From assembly GCA_024195265.1 (NCBI GenBank), contig JAJLRJ010000005.1, forward strand, positions 31,333,252 through 31,397,251: a stretch of DNA of 64,000 nucleotides. The letters run 5' to 3'. The position numbers were made by a program, and so were the translations under genes. The first letter of the stretch is position 1; each line of letters begins with the position of its first letter. Below, one piece after another: positions 1 to 10,366 of the stretch. This stretch comes from Dendrophyllia cribrosa (Eukaryota; Cnidaria; Anthozoa; Scleractinia; Dendrophylliidae). The notes under the pieces are model-generated. The model worked only from the letters and a program-made list of their open reading frames with translations. It was not told the origin of the DNA and made no database searches.

Positions 1-240
1 TATTATTTAAACTGTTTTTATTCTCCACAAAAAAGTCGTGCAAATAGAAACAGAACTAATTAGATTAAATTGTTTTCGACTCAAAACCACAAGCTAATTG
101 AATTACTTACACGAACATTGTTGAGGTTAACATTTGGAACCAAACACCTTTTCCTGTAATGTCGACCAGCAGAAACTTAGCGCATCCAAAATGAATTTTG
201 CTTGTTTCCTAGTAAATTGCAACTAATATTTTTTAAACAG
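1..240. other. AT-rich sequence, no feature recognised
   Basis: No coding frame of interest. It may hold a third, badly decayed copy of the tandem unit that follows, but the similarity is too weak to claim. Confidence 0.3.
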
Positions 241-690
241 GCGTTTTTTAACGCACCATATAAATTAATTACATTACGTTTTCTCGAAAACATGTTGAAT
301 TTCATCACGTACCAGTTTCTATAAGGACAAAGTTCAATATTTGCACGTGCACACAACGTGACTGCTCATACAAAATACAGTCGCTTCTCGCTTATAGTAA
401 TCGCTTGAGGCATACAATTAATAACCTACACATCAGCTCACATTAATTCAAAGAAAGATAAACGTTTTACATACTGTAAATTGTAGATTAATTGCATTAC
501 ATTTTCTCTGTTGAACTCCATGCATCACGGACAAGTTTCTATAAGGACAAAGTTCAACATTTTCACGTGCAGACAGCGTGTCTGACAAAAAAAAAATCCA
601 ATTTTAAATAGTAATCTCTTGAAACCCAGGCTTGAAACATACAATTCATGTTCCGCATCATATTATTTGAAATCGGCTTGCCGTTTTTGC
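241..690. repeat. Two diverged tandem copies, period about 220 bp
   Basis: Shared blocks in order in both copies: TTAATT(A/G)CATTACRTTTTCTC (about 265 and 487), TTTCTATAAGGACAAAGTTCAA (about 315 and 533), CACGTGCA then CGTG, and CATACAATT further on. The two copies are clearly related but diverged. Function unknown; probably part of an old mobile element. Confidence 0.55.
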
Positions 691-1086
691 AATAAAACTA
701 TACTCATACTTCAGTATAAGCTCACCTATGAACGTAACCGCAATCCACATTTTTTGGACGTCTCATCCCCCGCAGACCATTCTACCATTCATGCATAGGG
801 CACATTATAGGCGGTATTTCCGAATAAATGTCCTTGATATTGCCAGGTTAGCAAGCCAGTCGGGATTAGAGAACAGTTCCCAAGCAACAAATTTTCAAAA
901 CTTTACACTTTTAGTGTTTGCGGCAACAATCGCGGAGATTCAAGATGGCTGATTTTCAATTCATGTCAAGTGCCCTTCTTTGACCTTCAGTAATACCATT
1001 TTAGAAGCGAAAATTTGATTGGCTGACATAGTACACGGTGTACATACTAGAGGCAATCTGATTGGTGTGACATAACCCAAGACATA

Positions 1087-1120
1087 CATACAAACAAACA
1101 AACAAACAAACTAACAAACA
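1087..1120. repeat. (CAAA)n microsatellite
   Basis: About seven imperfect CAAA units; nothing else noted around it. Confidence 0.7.
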
Positions 1121-2327
1121 TACTAACATCACAAACCAACCTTTGCGCCTGCTAATGAGCTATTTTTTTCAAAATAGCTCAAAAAAGGACAAAAGATTTT
1201 TGACAAAAAAAATTAGTTGTACCATTCTGCAAATACGTATTGTTTTCTATTTGTAGAATTGTTTCAGCTTGTTTTCACATCGCTTCTTTCTTGCACGTTC
1301 CCTGTAATCTGATACACGCAAAGGTCCAAAATTTTATTCCGCTCTTCTTAGTGTACTGTTTAGTTGATGCATTAAACCTTGAAGGAAATGTTAAATAATT
1401 AGAAGCTGCCAATTTAATACTTAAAGGCAAATTGCGATCAAACTTGTTCAAATGTTTTTTTTGCATGAAGCCAATGATCACGATAAAGAAGCGCTAGTAA
1501 ATATACATGTAATTAAATTAAATAGCACTTTAATGAAATTCTGCAATACACAGGAAAAGTCAGAAATTTTAGAAAACACTAGATATTATAAAAATAGGTT
1601 GCTGAATTTAAATAACATGTTGTGATGTTTATAATATTTTGCAGATGCCAGCGCTCCGCACTGCTAAAAAAGCGAAGGTCGACTTGTGGCAAGCCTACAG
1701 TTAGGATAAATAAATCGTCAAGCCTTCCAGAAGCAGAAAAACACTGAATTCTGATAAATGTTTTTAACTCTTTTATTCAAGGGAAATACATTTCCATTCA
1801 AGGAAATAAGGTTCATTCAAAAGTTTCAACGTTTAGAAAAAATATTTTGGATTCATGATCATAAAAAAAACAGCACATGATCAAATTACATTTAACACGA
1901 AATTTGCATGAAACAAAATTGTGTATTTGCCTACAAAAAAAACTTAAACATGACAGAATCAAAGCAGTTATTTAAGGAACTACTGTAGCTTTATAGAAAT
2001 AATTTTATTTCAATTTGGTCTTAAAATCATGTTTTTTTTTTATGAGTCACACAATATTTAAAGTGTCTATAATCCCAAAAAGTTTTTTTCATTAGAACAA
2101 ATCTTTATATTGAACTGAGTAAAATGCCGCAGAAATTTTTGCTTTTGCTTAAAACCTCGATTTTTGACGAATTTTCAAAGTCTGCGAAAATCACAAAAAT
2201 ACAAATCATGACCGAGTCGCAGAATCATTCGAAAAGGTCTGGGTCTAGCACAATATGTGACGTCATTCCAGGATATCTTTCGCTCTCGATCATCGAAGAC
2301 AGTCTCGCTGCGGTCAGGAACACAAAA

Positions 2328-2633
2328 ATGCCTGAGAGTTGTGTAGTATTTGGCTGTAGCAACCCTTCAAACAAAAAAGAAGGTATTGCTCTCCACACAA
2401 AACCTTTTTATGGTAAAGAAGAGGTGGAGAAACGAAAAAGAAGAAAAAAGAGGGTCGATTTTGTTAAACTGAAGCGAGCACATTGGGAGCCCACTAAGTA
2501 CCTGTCGGTGTGTTCGAAGCACTTCACAGATGAGGACTTTGCTGTCTGGTTTTCTGAATTAACAAAGGAGAGTTTAACCGAAACTGTAGAAAGTAGAACC
2601 GAAACTGCAGTCTTGCTTGAGATTTTCTACTAA
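2328..2633 (+). pseudogene. THAP-type zinc finger remnant
   Basis: From the Met at 2328 the peptide reads MPESCVVFGC...HWEPTKYLSVCSKHF. This fits the THAP pattern C-x4-C-x51-C-x2-H (Cys5, Cys10, Cys62, His65) with the conserved Trp at 53. THAP fingers bind DNA and occur both in host regulators and in P, Harbinger and related transposases. An upstream in-frame Met (2124) lies in the inverted repeat and is probably not the true start. After residue ~102 the frame closes; later Lys/Glu-rich frames (2720-3160, for example LPDYPSSEEETISNAQPPRR) suggest the protein once continued, now broken by frameshifts and stops. Confidence 0.6.
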
Positions 2634-3597
2634 AGATTTTCTATGGAGATGTCAGATACTCGACAGCATTATGGCCATCTCGTGCCAAACCAATCGCCAC
2701 AGAATAGGCAGACAAATTAAACGACACCGAGATGAAAGACGAAGGATTGAATGCACCGCTCCCAGATTATCCAAGTTCTGAGGAAGAAACAATCAGCAAT
2801 GCTCAACCACCGCGCAGAGAAAGCCGTAAACGCTACCGTGAAACACAGGATAGAAAACATCACAGCAGTGAATGAAACAACGGCGACAGCAAAAGAGCTA
2901 GAAAGCGTCCACGCTCTTAGGAGGAAACCACCCTGGAAATGTCGATAGACAGCTGGATAAAGGAATCGGAAAAATCGATCGGCAAACTAGAGACCCACAC
3001 ATAGAGAATATAAACTCTTGCCCAAAAACACTTCGTTACGATGCGATGGCAAAGATCAGACCCGATCCAGAATTCAAGACCGACATTAACAGGATTAGAA
3101 AGGAAGCAGAGCGTAAACTGCTCGAAGCATTAAAAACATTCCACTACCGAAGCATAACAAAGTGAAACTAAGAGACCTTGAGCGAAAATCATGTTTCAGT
3201 CTTGAATCTAGTGAACCTAGTACAGCAAGAAATACTGATGTAAATCGAGACCGAGCTGAGAACAAACAAAAGAATGTGACAGCTAGCACTGATAATGTAT
3301 CATGGAATGTACAAATGTCAGCCCACAACATTCAAGCACAAATAGATACATTGTAAATTAAGAAAATTATGGAAACTTTAGAGAAAGCAAATAAGAATAA
3401 ATGAAGTGCATCCTATCCTTGTCTATTATCTGAGTGTACAGATAAAATTAAGAGGGAAAAGAATACAGAGAAACGGAAAATACGAAACAATTATTAAGAA
3501 ACACAATACGCGCAAAAATATAGCATGCCAGAAGCGACAGATTAAAACTAATGAGTCAAACAAAGGACACATTAAAATAACCTTTCCGCTATGGAAC

Positions 3598-4140
3598 TCA
3601 CAACTGATCAAATCAACTTACAGTACTTTCAAAAGGGCTTAAGTTTATCCCTACACCCGTGACAAGAGAAAACCACAAAAGCATCAACTGATGCAAGATT
3701 GTAATCAATTCGCAAGACGAATGCGTACGCGTCTCCAAATACATTTATCATGGTGAAGATAGAACACAACCCTTTTGTGTTAGATCAAACTAGAATCTGC
3801 CAGTTCAACCATCAGTTGCACTAGAAAGCTACCTAGAAGAGGTGAAATTACAACTCGCTGAAATAGAGATTACCAAGCCTAAGAACAACCTGCCATACAA
3901 CGATCGCAAAGCGATTGAGGAGTTGAAAAATAACTCTGAAATAAATATTGAAAGGCAGACAAAGGCACTACTACGGTCATAATATGAACAAACAAGAGAA
4001 AATCACAGTGTGTAAGATCCAACTTGATGATGTAGAAAACTATACACCCCTCGCAACACCAGCTAACACCTATGGTAGAAGAAATTTCTGTTAAAGTCGA
4101 ACGACTTATAACATACAAGATATATCGATGACGGTGTTCT
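3598..4140 (+). pseudogene. Penelope-type reverse transcriptase N-terminal remnant
   Basis: Reading across frames gives QINLQYFQKGLSF, IPTPVTRENH, YIYHGEDRTQPFCVRSN, PSVALESYLEEVKLQLAEIE and KNNLPYNDRKAIEELKNNSE. This order is what I know from the region before the catalytic core in cnidarian Penelope-like retroelement proteins (family memory, not checked). Several frameshifts and stops break it, and the catalytic YxDD region is absent: the similarity stops near 4140. Not functional. Confidence 0.5.
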
Positions 4141-4739
4141 CTTTATGGAACACCAACTCGTAATTTGCGGTCTCCGAAGCTTCTGAATCCGAGCTGTAGT
4201 CTAAACCAACATTGCTCGAGGCTATTATCCACTAAACGTAACTATTAAACTAAATGAAGATCAATAAAGGTTTTTTCTTCGCAAGTACGAAACAAATACG
4301 CGGCTGACTGAAATCAACATGCGAATAACTGAGATCGGACCGGATCAGCTTTGTTGACAAATATCCTGGAATGATGTCACTAGTCCCAGTCTCCGCTTCA
4401 CTCGGCCGTGTGGAAAACAAGTCTAACTTTGACGGGCCATAAAAAATCGAGGTTTTAAGCAAAAGCAAACATTTTTGCGGCATTTTACTCAGTTCAATAC
4501 AAAGATTTATTCTGATGAAAAAAACTTTCTGGGGTTATAGACACTTTAAAAAATGTTTCACCAGTTTATAGCACTAATCGTCACAGTTTTGAAAAAAATA
4601 AAAACAGGATCTCCAGAATGCGATTACATGTATTTTTTTCATTACCTGTAAATTTAGGGCTTCCAAAAATTTATTTGAAATCCGGGCAGGAGGGGGGGGT
4701 CTCAGAAAAAAGACCACTTACATGCCAAAAATTAATACT

Positions 4740-5525
4740 GTGCATTTTAAAAACTCTTTTATAAACCCTTAATATTTAAATATGACTTCATTTTATACAT
4801 GTAGTAATATCATCTCTTAGTTTCTTAGTTTTATATGTACATTGTTATGTAAATTTAACTCACCATTTTTAATCAGCCCAACAGTCAACTCTCATTTGGA
4901 CAAACTTTTAGGATCACAATTTCATGTCCACACTAGAAAGTCCATAATACCAGGAGAACTTTAGTTTGGAACAGTAAATTTTTCACACTCTAGCTTTAGC
5001 TTTCATCTGTAATAATGGATTGTCTGTTATACAGACTGAGGTGTCAGTAAGGCATGATTTGACTGTAGACATTGACAAATGTCAACCTACATTTATACAG
5101 GTGCCCACATTGTTGGGCAAAAGCCTCACAAAAGACAAACTTCCCTTCATTAGTAATTCAGTGCAGCTTGATTTGGCAGATTTGCAGCAAAATCAATCCT
5201 ACATTGCCATCTGAATGATGTACTATAAAGGTTGACTGTTTGGATTGCTGTCGTTTTGGCTTATATCAAGCTAAGGTCCACTTTTTTTTTAATATGGACA
5301 CTGTAGGATCACAGAAACTGCCAAATACACTGTACTAAACAACATGTATCCACTTAACTGCTTTTCAGGGTAGGAAAATGCAGGCACAAAGAATCTCCTC
5401 TAAAGCAATGATGTAACTTTGTTTACTACATTGAACATTGACATTTTAATCTGATCTAAATGTACATGAAGTCCTATAGCACATGGCAAATGTGGATTAA
5501 TCTTCTTTGTAGATTTTGTTCTACA
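4740..5525. other. Intergenic, no feature recognised
   Basis: AT-rich sequence with short open frames only; several TACATGTA words. No splice-consistent coding segment seen. Confidence 0.4.
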
Positions 5526-6832
5526 GGCCCCGGTTCCTGAAAAGCCGATTAGCGTTAACCCACGATTAAATCAGCCTAATCGATGGATAAAATTTATCCT
5601 TTGATTAGATTCTGTTCCTGAAAGCACAATTAGCGCTAACCTAGGGATAAAATAAGGGTTAAATTTAATCCACCTAGCGAGGTCGATTAACTCACTAATC
5701 AGCGAATGAATTTTATCAAAACAAACAAAATGGCGGAGTAAATTGTTCGTTAAGTTGGTCCAGGAAATATAGAAAGCAACTTATACTAGAAAATAGTTCC
5801 TCTTGGTGACTTTAATGATAGATGAACTTGCTGTTCTTACATATTCCGGAGAGAATAAACCGAGTTTTTGGCAGAAAAATGTAATATGCAGTGAAAGATG
5901 ATCGAGTCAAGGTGGACTAACACCCCCAAACACGCAAATCTTGCAGTCTCGGCAATTACTTAACATAATAAAGCTCTTGCTAAGCTTACAGCAATCATGC
6001 TAACTTTTTTGAATGGTGTGATTCAAGAGATGTATTTTTTTGTATTTAACATGGCTTTCACGAAGCAGAATATATGAAGCTTAGTTATATTATTAAAAAG
6101 CAAGGTAAAAACAACACGCCATAAAATATTCTTTTAGCGCTCGTCAATTTTAAAATGTCATATAAACTCTTTACATATCATTTTACCAGTTTGGGGATTC
6201 TATCCAAGAATTCTTGAAGTAAATAATTATTTTTGCAGCACTTACAGTAGAAAAGAGTGGGAAAATATTAAAATATAAGATATAAGCTTAAGCTGACATC
6301 AAAAGAAGATGAAAGACAAGTTTCGATTTTTTAGCGTGAACTCTATACACAATCAAAGCTACGATGTTGGTATAAAACTATAAAAGCTCTTTCTCTGAAA
6401 TTACTGCTTTATTATTCAGATTTAATCAAAAGGTTACATGGCTGATAATTTAGCTAATTAATTTTGACCAAATCGACCAAATCGCAAGAGATTACGTTTC
6501 TTTTCTTTGACTAAAACAACCAATATTAAGGTTTGATTTGTATAATTTGTGACGAGACTATTTGAGTCAGAATGGAAAACAAGAGCTTGCAAGCTTCGTG
6601 TAAGACGACTTTTTGCCGCGAATTGTCATTTTCGCGGACGCCTGCATGTAAATAACTGGTCAAACCAGTTTATTCTGAGTTTAATCGGGGGATTATTAGT
6701 TAATCAAGGGTTAAATCTGTTTTCAGGAATGCCTTTTTATCCCTCGATTAGTTATCCTAGGAATAAGAAATTTAATTGTGGATTAACCGCTAATCAAAGG
6801 AAAGTTTAGTCAGCTTTCCAGGAACCGGAGCC
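5526..6832. mobile_element. 1.3-kb terminal-inverted-repeat element, non-autonomous
   Basis: Left end GGCCCCGGTTCCTGAAAAGC matches the inverted right end GGCTCCGGTTCCTGGAAAGC (17 of 20 by eye). Subterminal DNA on both sides is crowded with GATTAA/TTAATC words. The interior has no transposase. Superfamily not assigned; flanking duplication not convincing. Confidence 0.6.
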
Positions 6833-7384
6833 AGTAGGCTAGCACAAAAATCTCAACTATATAGGTTACTAAAATGGAAAACAAGGGCAGTTTTCAGGCA
6901 CACTATTTGTGTCATTACGTCATTTCTCGCACATTCTCTCAGATTAATTTAAGAAATACAGATTATCAAGTTTTTCTTTTTCTTTATTTACAAACACACA
7001 ATGTCCATTACAAATAAAATAAAGTTGGTCTGAAGATTTTCTGTTTTAATAACCCTGCAGTGTGAAGTTTAACATTCAAAGCTTTTTAAATTTAATAATA
7101 AAAATCAAATGCTATCAAACTTCGTGACTTTTCCGAAAATTTATCTGGCAACATTTTGGTATGAACATTTTATTGTTCACATGACTTGATGTTTCCACGG
7201 CAACAAGATTTTGACAGCCAGGTTTTTTGAAATTTCCTCTTTTACCTCAAAAATAGCCGGTGCTCATACCTTAACGAAAAGAAAGGTTGTTGTTATAACT
7301 TCTACATTTTTATGCCATTTCTGTAGAGTTTCTTTATTGCTTTTGATTACTTTTGAGTCAATTTGGACAGTTTTATGAGATGAG

Positions 7385-7515
7385 ATTTGAATGCTCGTGC
7401 TAAACTGTGGAATGAGACACCATGCTCTCTGAGAGAACTACATTGTACCAAAAAGATTGTTCAAAAACAGAATTCAAAATATACTGCTGAGTGTTCTCGA
7501 AGAAGATTCCTTTAT
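7385..7515 (+). pseudogene. Non-LTR retrotransposon (LINE) ORF tail
   Basis: Plus-strand frame reads NARAKLWNETPCSLRELHCT then KKIVQKQNS. The pattern A-x-x-WN-x-(L/T)P-x-x-LR-x-L...KK resembles the conserved C-terminal tail of LINE reverse transcriptases. It is followed by an AT-rich stretch with polypyrimidine and AATAAA-like words. Only this fragment is visible. Confidence 0.35.
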
Positions 7516-7802
7516 TGACATACACAATAATATTTCTAAAGTCAAATCCTTAATAGCAAAAGTATCATCCTAACAATTCTATATAAATCCTCATTCTAAT
7601 CATCCCTGCCGTAAATCTTATATACAAGTAAAATTTTTTCTTTCTTTCTCTCCTTTCTATTTTATTTTCTCTTTTTGTTTTCATTACTACAATATATCTA
7701 TAAAATAAAGAATTTGTGTAATTAAACTTAAATAGCCAGGCCCACCAAGACTAGCACTAGCTACTGTACCTGCGGCCCAGTCCAACTGTAACAAGGTAAA
7801 GA

Positions 7803-7852
7803 TTGTTGTTGTTGTTGCTGTTGTTGTTGAAGATACAGCTGTACTTGGGGTG

Positions 7853-7904
<52 letters not shown>
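7803..7904. repeat. (GTT)n followed by a 51-base poly-G tract
   Basis: GTT/GCT triplets at 7803-7832 and an uninterrupted G run at 7854-7904. Open frames here (poly-Pro, poly-Gly, poly-Gln) are artefacts of the repeat. The G-run length may be an assembly approximation. Confidence 0.9.
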
Positions 7905-7906
<2 letters not shown>

Positions 7907-8039
7907 AAAACGAACCCAGGCTACATAGGGTTAAGGTACATGTACCATATACAAAGGTTAAGGTACGAAACAAATGCAAACAGAGATCATGTTGAACTCT
8001 TCTGTTCAATCATGCCTGGCTTTGGGCAAAGATGATTCC

Positions 8040-9540
8040 TGGGTAATTTCAAAGATTTATTCACTCACAGTGCAAAGTTGTGTTATACAGCAATTTTTTT
8101 TTTTCTCTTTAAAACTGATTCACAAAAACACCCAGCTGTATTATTTAACTTCCACTGAATAATCCATTTGAATACCAGCAATAAAATCTCAGATAATATA
8201 CTGACTTTCAAAAGTGCCTAAAGAAAATTTAACCCAGTGTACAACAGCATCAATTCTACATCTATTGAGAACAGGAAAGATTTGAACTTCATACTTTGAA
8301 CAGACAACACTGGATAGTGTGTTATCTACAAACTGAATGATAACATATTCTACAGTCAAGACAAAACAGTATAACAACATAATTGCTACTGGTTAAATAA
8401 AAAATCTTCTTCTGAGCACTATTTAAGAAATATGCAACACCGATTTTTTTTTTTTTGGTAAACGAAAATTTTCATCAACATGTTTTTGCTACAGTTTATT
8501 CGCTATTCGGGAATGTGTCATGATCACTAGATGAAAATAAAAACATACATGTAATCAATAATTTGAGAACCAAAGAATATCCAACAACATTTAAAGCTAG
8601 AAGTACAGAACTCGTAGTATTAATGTATTCTCATATTTTCACCAAGAACTAAAAGACATTACAAAAAAGTCCAAAAAACACGATAAGGCCCTGTTTTTGA
8701 GGTTTATCAAAGACGCAGTGTAATTCAAACACAGAAATTGTTTTTAATTTAATAAAAAAATATCCCAGCGATTAGAATCAACCACGCGAAAGACAGTCAC
8801 GTCGGACATTCGGAGCAATCGTTTTGAAATACAAGCTGATTAGATTGTCACTTCAGCGGACTTCACTTTCCCAAGCGAACGGCTACATTCATCGCCGAAC
8901 ACTAGCTCTAGCTGTAATTGAAAGCTTTAAAAACCTTTTTAGCTAATCAACCCCTCTCTGATATGTCCCGACGAAATCACAAAAATCACCGACAACTTTT
9001 ATGGTTGAATAGCCCGGAAACTGCGAACACCAAATAATACGACACGACACGACGTTGAACAGTTCTTTTCTACGATAATACAGCAACCAATTCAAGATGA
9101 CAAGAAAAATATCACATATTTTAATATCACTCCCCCATATTTGCCATTTAATAAAAACCAGAAAGCTTTAAAATCAGACGAGGCGATGAAACAAGTTTTA
9201 TAATTTTATAGGTTGCAATGCTTGCTGCGAGAATATCAACTAAATTGGAGGGTAAAACAGGCACACCGTCAGATGAAACGAGAAATAAATTAGTTATCTT
9301 TACAATTTCCTCTTCCAATATATACTTAACGCAGTGCGTCCTTTGCCATACACAATAAACCACAATCGAAGACTTCGTAAACGCCATTTCTTTGGAAATT
9401 CAATCATGCTATCCTAGATAAACAAACGCATAAAGGTGCGAGAAATTCGCGGCGAATTTCAATCGCTAAATACGTGAGAAGTGCCCTTTTCTGATAACAA
9501 GAAGAGCTTTAAAGTTTTAAAGCTTCATAGATTTAAAGAA
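8040..9540. other. Intergenic or intronic AT-rich DNA
   Basis: If the candidate exon at 9546-9611 is real, this would be its first intron. Apart from the weak segment near 8200-8370 nothing supports coding. Confidence 0.3.
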
Positions 9541-9545
9541 CTAAC

Positions 9546-9611
9546 CTTTCTTTCCTTGTTGTTCGTCTGTTGTAGAGTAACTGGATTCACCACGATTTGC
9601 TGTACGGGCAT
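9546..9611 (-). CDS. Candidate first coding exon of an unknown gene
   Basis: ATG at 9611 opens 22 codons beginning MPVQQIVVNPVTLQQ and runs exactly to a strong donor AAAG|GTTAGT. It lies 3' of NNT on the same strand, where a downstream gene could begin. I could not link it to a later exon with certainty, and no family is recognised. A possible exon further along the strand (about 8200-8370, peptide EYVIIQFVDNTLSSVV after a TGTAG acceptor) is weaker still. Confidence 0.28.
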
Positions 9612-9720
9612 CGTCTTCGGGTCGCGAAACACCAACATTGAACGTTCAATTTAGCCAGCCCTTCACCCAAAACACCATAAAACGCTCCAACTGCACTCCA
9701 TTGAAATTGTAACAGCCTTT

Positions 9721-9726
9721 TTTATT
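9721..9726 (-). terminator. Possible NNT poly(A) signal
   Basis: AATAAA on the minus strand just beyond the assembly gap that should hold the last NNT exon. Position fits a 3' UTR end, but nothing else supports it and the hexamer is common in AT-rich DNA. Confidence 0.22.
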
Positions 9727-9784
9727 GCGAAATTAAGCGCGGAAACAGTATAAAGCGTATAAAGGACAGGAACCTCTCAAACTA

Positions 9785-10284
9785 NNNNNNNNNNNNNNNN
9801 NNNNNNNNNNNNNNNNNNNNNNNNNNNNNNNNNNNNNNNNNNNNNNNNNNNNNNNNNNNNNNNNNNNNNNNNNNNNNNNNNNNNNNNNNNNNNNNNNNNN
9901 NNNNNNNNNNNNNNNNNNNNNNNNNNNNNNNNNNNNNNNNNNNNNNNNNNNNNNNNNNNNNNNNNNNNNNNNNNNNNNNNNNNNNNNNNNNNNNNNNNNN
10001 NNNNNNNNNNNNNNNNNNNNNNNNNNNNNNNNNNNNNNNNNNNNNNNNNNNNNNNNNNNNNNNNNNNNNNNNNNNNNNNNNNNNNNNNNNNNNNNNNNNN
10101 NNNNNNNNNNNNNNNNNNNNNNNNNNNNNNNNNNNNNNNNNNNNNNNNNNNNNNNNNNNNNNNNNNNNNNNNNNNNNNNNNNNNNNNNNNNNNNNNNNNN
10201 NNNNNNNNNNNNNNNNNNNNNNNNNNNNNNNNNNNNNNNNNNNNNNNNNNNNNNNNNNNNNNNNNNNNNNNNNNNNNNNNNNNN
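9785..10284. other. Assembly gap (500 N)
   Basis: A run of N of round length, typical of a placeholder scaffold gap. It lies just after the last visible NNT exon and probably hides the C-terminal exon of domain III and the 3' UTR. Translations crossing it are meaningless. Confidence 0.99.
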
Positions 10285-10366
10285 ACTGCCTCCTTAAACC
10301 ACCAATATGCATGAATCACACTACGTTGTGTTTTTATAAGCTACTGTACAATAGCAAGTCACTTGC

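Larger units (their letters stand above)
2056..4550 (+). mobile_element. Inverted-repeat element with THAP and Penelope-type RT remnants
   Basis: About 230 bases at the left (from AAAGTGTCTATAA through AAAATGCCGCA and CATTCCAGGATAT, about 2060-2290) reappear inverted at the right (about 4545-4346). Between the arms lie a THAP zinc-finger remnant and a decayed reverse-transcriptase segment, both on the plus strand. The related copy at 57.9-58.5 kb lacks exactly this stretch. Ends sit in the palindrome TTTAAA, so a target duplication cannot be read without ambiguity. Superfamily unknown: inverted long repeats and an RT would suit a Penelope-like element, a THAP finger would suit a DNA transposon. 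Confidence 0.6.
1540..4735 (+). mobile_element. Non-autonomous element split by a 2.5-kb insertion
   Basis: The parts 1540-2056 and 4550-4735 together match, in order, the reverse complement of about 57880-58510, which lacks the middle. Shared landmarks: TTTTAGAAAACACTAGATAT, CTTCCAGAAGCAGAAAA, TTTATTCAAGGGAAA, then GTTTCACCA(G/A)TTTATAGCACT, CGATTACAT and TTTAGGGCTTCCAAAA followed by a G-rich tract. The comparison shows that 2056-4550 was inserted into an existing repeat copy. Outer ends are not sharply visible on this copy. Confidence 0.6.

Noticed and set aside
7761..8035. Frames with poly-Pro, poly-Gln and poly-Gly
   Set aside because: Produced by the G-run and GTT repeat; no other coding sign.
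9148..9387. 79-codon minus-strand frame starting MAFTKSSIVVYC
   Set aside because: No recognisable family, no consistent splice link to the neighbouring candidate exon.
9777..10319. Frames of about 180 codons across the N run
   Set aside because: Purely an artefact of undefined bases.
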